Assembly: GCF_000819785.1 (NCBI RefSeq)
Contig: NZ_CDBK01000107.1
Location: 1-64,000, forward strand
Direction: 5' to 3'
Length of the DNA stretch: 64,000 bases
Origin: Aeromonas caviae
GTDB lineage: Bacteria; Pseudomonadota; Gammaproteobacteria; Enterobacterales; Aeromonadaceae
Positions 1 through 7,174 of this stretch are shown piece after piece; within the stretch, counting starts at the first letter, position 1; each line of letters starts with the position of its first letter. The notes beneath the pieces are model-generated. The model did no database searches, was not told the origin of the DNA, and saw only the letters and a list, made by a program, of their open reading frames with translations. The position numbers and the translations under genes are program-made.

Positions 1-39
1 GCAGACCTTCTACGGATGGCTCTCGACGGCATACATCGA

Positions 40-70
40 GCGAGGCGACCCCAAGGTCGCCTCGCTTTTT
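40..70 (+). terminator. Rho-independent terminator
   Basis: An 11-bp perfect stem (positions 40-50 paired with 55-65) with a CCAA loop is followed by five T. It probably ends a gene lying to the left of the window. The first 121 bases are also open in one frame ending in TAA at 119-121, but that frame runs through the hairpin and is too short to judge. Confidence 0.75.
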
Positions 71-267
71 GTTGGGCATACCTTTCCGGTTTGGGGCGGG
101 GACGCGAAGAAAAACGGGTAAAACCTTGATCTGGCGCAAACTGGTGCCCCATTTATTACTTTGGTGGCATAGGACTCAGGCGCGGGTTGAGGTCAAATAG
201 TCTCATCAGGAACGGGGGCGACCCCGTCACGAAAGGGACACCCATTTCACTGGATGAAGGACACACT

Positions 268-408
268 ATGAGTCTGCTTGAACACACCATCTGGACTGTA
301 TTGGGGTATGGGGCCATGCCCTTTATCTTCCTGAGCGGGTTCGTGGCAGTGGCAGTGACCTGCTGCCTGCTGCTCAATGCCTTCGGGGTCAAGTCCGCCG
401 AGAAGTGA
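268..408 (+). CDS. Small membrane protein, TIGR02808 family
   Basis: This 46-aa protein begins MSLLEHTIWTVLGYGAMPFI and has one or two hydrophobic stretches covering about residues 8-40, then a charged tail ending SAEK. Length and the IW-VLGYxAMPxIFL pattern fit TIGR02808, a family of very short inner-membrane proteins of unknown function in Vibrio, Shewanella and Aeromonas relatives; that assignment is from memory of the family. The ATG at 268 is chosen over an upstream in-frame ATG because GAAGG lies just before it and family members start there. It stands alone between two terminators, so it is probably monocistronic. Confidence 0.8.
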   Translation: MSLLEHTIWTVLGYGAMPFIFLSGFVAVAVTCCLLLNAFGVKSAEK

Positions 409-429
409 GTCACTCTCGTTCATGCCGCC

Positions 430-463
430 AAATGCCAGTCTCACGACTGGCATTTGTTTTTTG
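430..463 (+). terminator. Rho-independent terminator after the small membrane protein gene
   Basis: An 11-bp stem (430-440 with 445-455) with a TCAC loop is followed by a T-rich tail (GTTTTTT). Confidence 0.85.
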
Positions 464-596
464 TGTCTTCTGAAGCACTTGCCCGCCCCTGATGGGGTAA
501 AGGGAGCGCAAGACGGTCGAACCCGGCGGCCATTTTGATTACACTGACGCCCGGCATGTCCGCCCCCTTCTCTTTTATCAGGTATTCACGACTTCT

Positions 597-1154
597 ATGG
601 CGCTCAAGGCAACCATCTTCAAGGCCCAGATCAGCTTGTCTGACATGGATCGCAATCTCTATCAGGACTTCTCCCTCACCCTGGCCCGTCACCCCTCCGA
701 GACCGACGAGCGCATGATGATCCGCCTAGCGGCCTTCGCCTGGCATGCCGCCGAGCGGCTGGAGTTCACCAAGGGGCTCTCAGCCGACGACGAGCCCGAG
801 CTCTGGTGCAAGAACTACTCCGACGAGATTGAACTCTGGATTGAGCTGGGTCAGCCGGACGAGCGCCGCCTCAAGAAGGCATGCAACCGCTCTCGCCAGG
901 TGGTGCTCTACCTCTATGGCGGCCGTGGCACCAGCGTCTGGTGGAAGCAGAACCAGGGCAAGCTCGGTCTGCACGACAACCTGAGCGTCATCGAACTCTC
1001 CGACAGCCAGACCCTGCCCCTGGCGGCCATGGTGGAGCGCACCATGCAGCTCACCTGTACCATCTCCGACGGCCAGCTCTGGGTCAGCAACGGCAGCCAG
1101 GAGGTGACGCTGGACCCCGTGGTGCTGATGGGACGCCCGGCCCGCGAACTGTAA
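597..1154 (+). CDS. yaeQ: YaeQ family protein
   Basis: The 185-aa product starts MALKATIFKAQISLSDMDRN, the typical YaeQ N-terminus, and has the family's usual size (about 180 aa). Other recognisable blocks are the RLAAFAWHAAERLEF segment near residues 42-56 and the LWIELGQPDERRLKKAC block near 80-97. YaeQ is a conserved proteobacterial protein with a fold related to PD-(D/E)XK nucleases; in E. coli it was linked to suppression of loss of the anti-terminator RfaH, but its biochemical role is not settled. The transporter gene starts 11 nt after the stop, so the two are probably cotranscribed. The ribosome-binding site before the ATG is weak. Confidence 0.92.
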   Translation: MALKATIFKAQISLSDMDRNLYQDFSLTLARHPSETDERMMIRLAAFAWHAAERLEFTKGLSADDEPELWCKNYSDEIELWIELGQPDERRLKKACNRSRQVVLYLYGGRGTSVWWKQNQGKLGLHDNLSVIELSDSQTLPLAAMVERTMQLTCTISDGQLWVSNGSQEVTLDPVVLMGRPAREL

Positions 1155-1165
1155 ACGGGATACCC

Positions 1166-2050
1166 ATGTTCAGCGCCCTGCTCAATATCGTCATTCCCGT
1201 GTTTGCGGTGGTGGGCCTTGGCGCCCTCTATGGACGGCTGCGGCCGGGCGGGGCCCTGGGTTATGTCAACCGGGCCAATATCGAGCTCTTTACCCCGGCG
1301 CTGGTCTTCTCGGCCCTGGTGAAATACCCCGTGGATCTGGCGGCGCACTTGCCCCTTGTGGGGGCCGGTGCCCTGGTGATCCTGCTGCCCGGCTTGCTGC
1401 TCTCCCTGCTCAAACTCAAGGAGATAGAGCGGGCCGCGCTGATCCTGCCCGCCATGTTTCGCAACACCGGCAACCTCGGCATTCCGCTGATGGTGCTCGC
1501 CTTTGGCGAGCAGCAGCTCGGCGCCATCGTCATCCTCTTTGTGCTCTCCAACCTGCTCCACTTCTCGGTGGGCATGTTCATCCTCTCGGCCAGCAGCTCC
1601 CGCTGGCTCTGGCTGAGAAGCCCCGTGCTCTGGGCCGCCTTCGCCGGGCTGCTGGTGGCCAACCTGCATATCCCGCTGCCGGAATACCTGGTGACCAGCG
1701 CCGCCCTGCTCGGCCAGATAGCGGTGCCCCTGATGCTGTTTGCCTTAGGCATCCGGCTGATGGAAGGGGAGCTGGATCATCTGGGGCTGGCCATCAAGTG
1801 CAACCTGCTCTACCTGCTGGCGGGGGGCCTCTCCCTGGGGCTCGCCGTCTGGCTGCTGCCCCTCGAACCTGACTGGATACCACTCCTGATGCTGTCGGTG
1901 GCGCTGCCCCCGGCGGTGCTCAATTATATCCTCAGTGAGCAGTACCAGTGCCAGCCCGACAAGGTGGCCAGCATCGTGCTCGGCGGCAATGCGCTCTCTG
2001 TGGTGGTGATCCCCCTTGCGGTGTGGTTGGCACTGCATCTGGGGAGTTAA
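1166..2050 (+). CDS. AEC family (auxin efflux carrier-like) transporter
   Basis: This 294-aa hydrophobic protein starts MFSALLNIVIPVFAVVGLGA and shows about ten transmembrane segments, the organisation of the AEC/BASS-like permeases (YfdV, MdcF relatives). The motif FRNTGNLGIPL near residues 94-104 and a proline/asparagine crossing in the second half (VALPPAVLNYILSEQY) are typical of the family, which moves small organic acids or other anions. The substrate cannot be inferred. A longer open frame extends upstream through yaeQ in another frame; the ATG at 1166 is chosen because the hydrophobic family N-terminus begins there. Confidence 0.85.
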   Translation: MFSALLNIVIPVFAVVGLGALYGRLRPGGALGYVNRANIELFTPALVFSALVKYPVDLAAHLPLVGAGALVILLPGLLLSLLKLKEIERAALILPAMFRNTGNLGIPLMVLAFGEQQLGAIVILFVLSNLLHFSVGMFILSASSSRWLWLRSPVLWAAFAGLLVANLHIPLPEYLVTSAALLGQIAVPLMLFALGIRLMEGELDHLGLAIKCNLLYLLAGGLSLGLAVWLLPLEPDWIPLLMLSVALPPAVLNYILSEQYQCQPDKVASIVLGGNALSVVVIPLAVWLALHLGS

Positions 2051-2065
2051 CCCGATTTTGTTTTC

Positions 2066-2091
2066 AAGGACGCCTGATGGCGTCCTTTTTA
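2066..2091 (+). terminator. Rho-independent terminator of the yaeQ-AEC unit
   Basis: A 9-bp stem (2066-2074 with 2079-2087) with a TGAT loop runs into a T tract. Confidence 0.88.
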
Positions 2092-2219
2092 TCGCTATCG
2101 CGCATGTCCGATGTTGTTTTGCTTATCGAGTACAGCCGAGCTTGCTCGCGTATCTGACAAGGTCTTGAAGCCGGTTTAGCCGGATAAGGCAGAGAGTGGA
2201 AGGGGGAGAAAAGGGAATA

Positions 2220-2247
2220 AAACAGGGCGGCCTTGGCCGCCCTGTTT
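2220..2247 (-). terminator. Terminator of the iron-type ABC/MFS operon
   Basis: A 13-bp perfect stem (2220-2232 with 2235-2247) overlaps the stop codon of the MFS gene. On the minus strand it continues into TATTCCCTTTTC, a loose T-rich tail. It separates this operon from the convergent AEC gene. Confidence 0.8.
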
Positions 2248-3475
2248 ATTGATGGGGAGCAGGCTGAACCTGGCCATCCTTGCGCAGTTGGGTATAGAGA
2301 CCAAACCCCGCCAGCAGGCCGGCGATGGCCAGCAGCCACCAGATGGCGGTGGCGGGGCGGCTGCCCGCATCCCCCAGCATAAAGCCGATGAGCAGGTTGC
2401 CAAAGAGCGCCATGCAGCCCCCAGCGCTGGCATAGAAGCCGTAGTAGCTGCCGAGCTGCTCAGGGGGAGCGTAGCGGGGCAGCTGGGCGGCGAAGAGTGG
2501 GAAGCAGAGGATGGAGCCCAAGGAAAGCAGGGCCACCTGCGTCAACACGCCTGCCGTCGGCCAGGGTGCCAGCAGGGGCAGGGCCAGGTAGCTCAAGCCC
2601 ATCATGCCTATCCCCAGTCCCATGGCGAGCGGCACCCCCAGGCGGCGCTCCACCAGGCGCGACGCCGGCAGCTGGAGCACGACACCGATCACCGCCGAGA
2701 GGGTGAAGACGCCGCCGAGCAGGTGGGTGGCGTCCGGCAGGCTCTGGATATGGGCGGGGAGGGCGAGATAGAGCTGGTGGAACAGGATCTGGTAGCTGCC
2801 TGCCAGCAGGGTGAACCCCATGAAGGGGCGCTGGCGCACTATCTCCCCCCATTGGCGCAAGATGGCGCCACGGGGGCTCTGGTTGCTCACCGGGCGTTTG
2901 GGCAGCACCCGGTATTGCAGCACTCCGAGCAGGGCGAAGAGGCTCGCCGCCAGGATCCCCGTCAGGGTATAGCTCTGCTGGGTCAAGGTGAGGCCGACCA
3001 GGGGGCCGAGCAGCATGCCCGCCTCGCTGGCCAGATTGTGCAGGGCGAAGGCGCGCTGACGCTGGCTCGGGTTGTGGCATTCGCTGGCAAGGTAGGCCTG
3101 GGCGCAGGGGGTAAACAGGGCCCCCGCAAAGCCGGTGAGGGCGGCGGCCAGCAGCAGGATGGGCAGGGACTCGGCCCAGCCCAGCAGCACGAAGCCCAAG
3201 GATCGTACCAGGCAGCCCCAGACGATGGCGGGATGGTAGCCGATGCGATCTCCAAGGGTACCGCCCAGCAGGAAGAGCCCCTGCTGGCTGAAGACCCGCA
3301 TCCCCATGACGAGGCCGCAGGCCCAGCCGGCCAGGCCGAGCCCGCTGCCCATGTGCTGGGCGAGGAAGGGCATCATCATGTAAAAGCCGAGGTTGAAGGC
3401 GAGCCCATTGGTGATGAGCAGGCGGGCGGCCGGGCTCATGCCCTGCCAGTCCCGCCAGTAGGAGGCGCCGTTCAT
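2246..3475 (-). CDS. MFS transporter in an iron/siderophore-type operon
   Basis: This 409-aa membrane protein has about twelve transmembrane segments. The loop between TM2 and TM3 carries a GGTLGDRIGYHP sequence matching the major facilitator motif A (GxLaDrxGrk). The first half resembles the MdtH/EntS group of drug and siderophore exporters. It is the last gene of a minus-strand cluster (binding protein, permease, ATPase, MFS) and begins 55 nt after the ATPase stop. In comparable iron clusters an MFS gene often exports a siderophore or carries an iron chelate across the inner membrane; that role is inferred from context only. A general multidrug or sugar exporter is possible. Confidence 0.82.
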   Translation of the reverse strand: MNGASYWRDWQGMSPAARLLITNGLAFNLGFYMMMPFLAQHMGSGLGLAGWACGLVMGMRVFSQQGLFLLGGTLGDRIGYHPAIVWGCLVRSLGFVLLGWAESLPILLLAAALTGFAGALFTPCAQAYLASECHNPSQRQRAFALHNLASEAGMLLGPLVGLTLTQQSYTLTGILAASLFALLGVLQYRVLPKRPVSNQSPRGAILRQWGEIVRQRPFMGFTLLAGSYQILFHQLYLALPAHIQSLPDATHLLGGVFTLSAVIGVVLQLPASRLVERRLGVPLAMGLGIGMMGLSYLALPLLAPWPTAGVLTQVALLSLGSILCFPLFAAQLPRYAPPEQLGSYYGFYASAGGCMALFGNLLIGFMLGDAGSRPATAIWWLLAIAGLLAGFGLYTQLRKDGQVQPAPHQ

Positions 3476-3530
3476 GATCGCCTCCCGCCAGCGCGTGGGG
3501 CGGTGGTCGCCGGGGTGGCGCAGTACTGTG

Positions 3531-4301
3531 TCATGATGTCTTTCGCAGGGTTCTGAGGAAGGGGATGCCGTGCTGATCGTGGCTTATCTCCACCGGCACC
3601 TGGTAGAGGCGCTCGATGAGGGCCGCGTCGAGCACCCGGGCGGGGGGGCCGAAGGCCTGCAGATCTCCCCCTGCCAGCACGATCAGCTGATCGGCAAACT
3701 GGGCGGCCAGGTTGAGATCGTGCAGCACCACCAGGGTGATCCACTGCTGCTCCCGGGTCTGCTGGCACAGGTGCTCCATCAGTTGCATCTGGTGGTGCAG
3801 GTCCAGGGCGCTGACCGGCTCGTCCAGCATCATGATGCGGGGGTCGCGCAGCAGCACCTGGGCGAAGAGCACCATCTGCCGCTGGCCGCCGCTCAGGGAG
3901 TAGAGGGGGCGATCCGCCAGATGGGCGATGCCGAGCGCCTGCAGGGCCCGGCCGGCAGCCAGGATGTCCTCGTCCGCGAGGCGCATGGAGAGGCTGTCGA
4001 GGCGCCCCAGCACCACCACCTCGATGACGCTGAGATCCAGCTCCAGCTGGATGTTCTGGGGCATGTAGCCAAACTGCTGGCGCCACCTGGCCTGCGTCAT
4101 CTGGCGGGCACTCTGGTCCCCGAGGCGAATGTCGCCACTGTCCGGGGTCAGTTCACCAAAGAGGGTGCGCATCAAGGAGGTCTTGCCGGTCCCGTTCGGG
4201 CCGATGATCACATGGACCTGACCCGGATGCAGGGTGAGGCTGAGATCCCGCAGCAAGGTCTGCTGGCCGAGGGAGAGGGAGAGTCGGGATATTTCAAGCA
4301 C
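3531..4301 (-). CDS. ABC transporter ATP-binding protein, FepC/FecE type
   Basis: The 256-aa ATPase contains Walker A GPNGTGKT (about residues 34-41), the signature LSGGQ (about 138-142), Walker B IMMLDEP with its glutamate (about 156-162) and the H-loop histidine in LVVLHDLNLAAQF (about 191-203). The Q-loop is in FGYMPQNIQ. This arrangement is typical of the FepC/FecE/BtuD class that powers uptake of iron-siderophores, haem or cobalamin. It overlaps the permease gene by 8 nt, indicating translational coupling. It acts at the cytoplasmic face of the inner membrane. Confidence 0.92.
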   Translation of the reverse strand: MLEISRLSLSLGQQTLLRDLSLTLHPGQVHVIIGPNGTGKTSLMRTLFGELTPDSGDIRLGDQSARQMTQARWRQQFGYMPQNIQLELDLSVIEVVVLGRLDSLSMRLADEDILAAGRALQALGIAHLADRPLYSLSGGQRQMVLFAQVLLRDPRIMMLDEPVSALDLHHQMQLMEHLCQQTREQQWITLVVLHDLNLAAQFADQLIVLAGGDLQAFGPPARVLDAALIERLYQVPVEISHDQHGIPFLRTLRKTS

Positions 4302-5346
4302 GTTTACGCCCCCTGCCGAGGATCAACCAGATGAAGAAGGGCACGCCAATGAGCGCGGTGACGATGCCGATGGGGAAGAGGGCCCCCGGAATGATGGACT
4401 TGGAGAGCACCGAGGCCGCCGAGAGCATGCAGGCGCCGCACAGGGCGGAGAGGGGGATCAAAAAGCGCTGATCTTCCCCCACCAGCATGCGGGCGATATG
4501 GGGGGCCACCAGGCCGACGAAGCCGATCACGCCGACGAAGCTGGTGGCGGTGGCGGTGAGCAGGGCGACCAGCACCAGGGTCTTCATGCGCAGTCTGTCG
4601 ACGTTGACCCCGAGGCTGCGGGCGCGGGCTTCCCCGAGGCGCAGGCTGGTGAGGGCCCAGGCATCCCGGTAGATGAGCAGGGTGCAGATCAGGGTGACGA
4701 CGGCGGTGATGATCAGGGAGTCCCAGGTGGTGCGCATCAGGCTGCCAAACAGCCAGAACAGGATCTGCTGGTTGAGCTCGGGGGAGGAGAGGAACTGCAG
4801 CAGGGAGAGCAGGGACTGGAACAGGAACAGCAGGGCGATGCCCGCCAGGATCAGGGTCTGGCTGCTGACATGGCGCATCATGGCCAGACCAAACAGCAGG
4901 CAGGCGGCAAACATGCACACAATGAAGGCACCGGCCGGGATGGCCACCAGGGGAGGAAGTCCGAGGCCGCCGGTGTAGAGGGCCAGCGCCGCGCCAAGGC
5001 CCGCCGCCGCCGCGAGCCCGAGGGTATAGGGGCTGGCGAGGGGGTTGTCCAGCAGGGTCTGCATCTGCACGCCACCAAGGCCGAGGGAGGCTCCGACCAC
5101 CAGGGCCATGAGGGCGATGGGCAGGCGCATGTCGTGGACGATGGTGCGGGTCATGGGATCGGCCTGGGCGGGGGAAACCAGGGCATCGATCACGTCGTGC
5201 AGGGCCAGCAGGGAGGGGCCGGTGGCGATGTCGAGCACCAGGGTAATGCACAGGACCAGGGCGAGCAGCAGGAGCCAGTGCCAGCGACGGCGCTCCCGTT
5301 GCCGCTGCCGGGCGAGGGTCTGCTGCAGGGCAGCCAAATCATTCAT
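4294..5346 (-). CDS. FecCD-family iron/siderophore ABC transporter permease
   Basis: The protein is 350 aa from the ATG at 5346 (MNDLAALQQTLARQRQRERR). After a basic cytoplasmic N-terminus it has about nine or ten membrane segments. Family hallmarks are LPIALMALVVGASLGLGGVQ near residues 80-100, NPLASPYTLGLAAAAGLGAA near 107-127, and GFVGLVAPHIARMLVGEDQR near 270-290, which contacts the ATPase. An upstream in-frame start would add 16 unlikely residues. It lies 101 nt downstream of the binding protein gene. The single permease probably works as a homodimer, as in BtuC. Confidence 0.92.
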   Translation of the reverse strand: MNDLAALQQTLARQRQRERRRWHWLLLLALVLCITLVLDIATGPSLLALHDVIDALVSPAQADPMTRTIVHDMRLPIALMALVVGASLGLGGVQMQTLLDNPLASPYTLGLAAAAGLGAALALYTGGLGLPPLVAIPAGAFIVCMFAACLLFGLAMMRHVSSQTLILAGIALLFLFQSLLSLLQFLSSPELNQQILFWLFGSLMRTTWDSLIITAVVTLICTLLIYRDAWALTSLRLGEARARSLGVNVDRLRMKTLVLVALLTATATSFVGVIGFVGLVAPHIARMLVGEDQRFLIPLSALCGACMLSAASVLSKSIIPGALFPIGIVTALIGVPFFIWLILGRGRKRA

Positions 5347-5363
5347 GATGTCAATCCTGAAAC

Positions 5364-5383
5364 GGGCGCCGCAAGAGGCGCCC
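5364..5383. repeat. Intergenic hairpin between binding-protein and permease genes
   Basis: A 7-bp perfect inverted repeat (GGGCGCC/GGCGCCC) with a 6-nt loop lies in the 101-nt gap. It has no T tract, so it is more likely a transcript-stabilising or processing hairpin than a terminator; such structures often make the binding protein more abundant than the permease. Confidence 0.4.
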
Positions 5384-5447
5384 ACACAATCCAAGAGGGT
5401 TGCTGAAGAGGGCGTGGCCGAGGTGGGCCATACCCGAATTGCCGGGG

Positions 5448-6569
5448 TTAGCTTGCGTCATCCTGCTTGATGCCCAGCATGAAGGTGCCCTGGGGACGGA
5501 TGGGCAGGTAGTGCTGATAGAACGCCTGATAGGTGGCCAGGGGATCGAGATCCTGGAAGAGATCCGGATAGAGGGCCTTGGCCATGAACTCGATGAGGGC
5601 GGCATCCATGATGCTGCGGGTGGCGCCGTGATAGACCGCGTAGAGGCGACCCTGCTTCACCGCAGGCAGCTCGCTCCAGCCCGGACGGGCGGCAAAGCCT
5701 TGCAGACGCTGGCGCACGGTCTCTGCCGACACATCCTGGCCCACCTGCATGGCGACAGCACTGCTCACGCTCTCGTAGCCCGCCATCAGGATCACCTCGG
5801 GCTTGCTCGCCAGCAGTTGTTCCGGGTGGATGGGGCCCCAGCGATCGACGAAGGGGGCGGCCACGTTGTCGCCACCGGCCAGCAGGGCCATGGCGCCCCA
5901 CATGTCCTTGCCATAGGTGTAGCTGTACTCGGCCGGGCCCTTGTCACCCAGCTCGATGTAGACCCGGGGCGGCGTGCGCTTCGCGGCGGCAATGCGGGAG
6001 GTGATGGTGTCAATCTTGGCCTTGTACTCGTCGGCCATCTTCCGGGCGCGGGCCTCCTGGTCGGTCAGCTTGCCAAGCAGCAGGGTGCTCGCCATGTGCT
6101 GTGCCAGGGTCTGGGCGTTGTAGTCGATGACCACCACCGGGATCCCTGCCTGCTCAAGGCGTGGCAGGTCGGCGGCCAGGGCCTCATATTGCCACTTCGC
6201 CAGGATCACCAGGTCGGGCTTGACCGCCAGGGTCTTCTCGATGGAGAAACTCTGATCCTGCACGTTGCCAAGGTCGGGGACCTTGGCCAGTTGTGGCTGG
6301 CTGGCCACGTAGAGCGACCAGATGGCGGGACGGGACTTCATGAACCAGCCCAGGGACATGCCCACCAGGCGTTCGGCCCCGCCTTCACCGGCCACCGCCA
6401 GGTAATCTTCGGGATAGAAACCGAGCACGATACGGTTTGCCGGAAGGCTGAGGGAGACCTTGCGGCCCATCACATCTTCCACTTCAACGGGGGGGGCGGC
6501 CTGCGCCATCCAGCTCACCAGGACGAGCTGGCCGAGCAGCAGCAACTTTGCCAGGGGGTGACGAAACAT
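5448..6569 (-). CDS. Periplasmic iron/siderophore-type ABC substrate-binding protein
   Basis: The 373-aa product has a Sec signal peptide (MFRHPLAKLLLLGQLVLVSW, predicted cleavage after AQA) and no lipobox cysteine. The mature part begins with the class III binding protein pattern VEVEDVMGRKVSLSLPANRIV and contains LAVKPDLVILAKWQYEAL and MLAGGDNVAAPF, as in the FepB/FecB/BtuF (TroA-like) fold. It is the first gene of the operon with permease, ATPase and MFS. No TonB-dependent receptor lies in the window, so the ligand (ferric siderophore, haem or other chelate) cannot be named. Expression is probably iron-controlled, given the Fur-like site 42 nt upstream. Confidence 0.88.
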   Translation of the reverse strand: MFRHPLAKLLLLGQLVLVSWMAQAAPPVEVEDVMGRKVSLSLPANRIVLGFYPEDYLAVAGEGGAERLVGMSLGWFMKSRPAIWSLYVASQPQLAKVPDLGNVQDQSFSIEKTLAVKPDLVILAKWQYEALAADLPRLEQAGIPVVVIDYNAQTLAQHMASTLLLGKLTDQEARARKMADEYKAKIDTITSRIAAAKRTPPRVYIELGDKGPAEYSYTYGKDMWGAMALLAGGDNVAAPFVDRWGPIHPEQLLASKPEVILMAGYESVSSAVAMQVGQDVSAETVRQRLQGFAARPGWSELPAVKQGRLYAVYHGATRSIMDAALIEFMAKALYPDLFQDLDPLATYQAFYQHYLPIRPQGTFMLGIKQDDAS

Positions 6570-6610
6570 CTAGTAGCACCTCGAGAATAGAGACGGTCAA
6601 AAAAGAAAGT

Positions 6611-6643
6611 GAGAACTATTGCCATTCGCGAGCGCAAAAGCAA
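6611..6643 (-). promoter_or_regulatory. Candidate Fur-regulated promoter of the iron-type operon
   Basis: On the minus strand TTGCTT (6638-6643) and AATAGT (6615-6620) are separated by 17 nt, a plausible sigma-70 promoter. The -10 element lies inside a 19-bp sequence (6611-6629) that matches the classical Fur-box consensus at 11 of 19 positions by my count. Repression by iron-bound Fur would suit an iron uptake operon. The match is borderline and needs a matrix score. Confidence 0.38.
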
Positions 6644-7174
6644 CAAACGTTTGTGTCATCCCCTCTCTTGTTATTTCTGTCATTACTGGAACCGGTTCCA
6701 CAAGAGCACCAGGAGAGAGTCTCATCCCCCGGTTTTCTGCCTTCTCGGGCCACGAAGGGAGTGGCGCCCGGTATGGCACCCATGGATTTGCCCTTGATCC
6801 AGTGTCTGTGAGTGGGGTGAGTGGGGTTGCTCACGAAATGGTACCGGGCAGAGGCCCGCCGTAGTGCTCCCCCGTCTGCCCCGGCGCCGATGTCGCTCCC
6901 TGACAGAGGCCGCCAGCAGGGGCTGGGGGGCGACAACTTCCTGCGCAGCGATGGCAGACACTGCCCATTCGGGTATTGCCCGTCACCTTGGCGCAACATT
7001 TTGTTGTCATTGTTAGCCAGCTCGCAGCGGCCCCGGCGCCGACGGGGCAGAGTGGGCGCGCAGTTTCGGCCGGGGGCTGACATGCCTCCCGTTGATGGCT
7101 GCATCCAAGGTGCTGCGGCCCGCCTTGTGCGGGGCGCCAATAACATGATCTGCAAATAAAAAAGGAAACTGACC
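6644..7174. other. Long divergent intergenic region
   Basis: No gene can be supported in this stretch between the iron operon and the secreted nuclease gene. It contains a 14-bp perfect palindrome centred on CCGG (6687-6700) and a tandem GTGAGTGGG repeat (about 6809-6826). The nuclease promoter must be here, but no convincing -35/-10 pair stood out. Confidence 0.5.

Noticed and set aside
2-121. 39-codon open frame at the left edge ending at 121
   Set aside because: It runs through an 11-bp terminator hairpin with a T tract, so the tail of a real gene is unlikely here.
6817-6834. GTGAG/CTCAC inverted repeat considered as a CRP site
   Set aside because: The half-sites are too far apart (10 nt between GTGA and TCAC, not 6) for a CRP operator.
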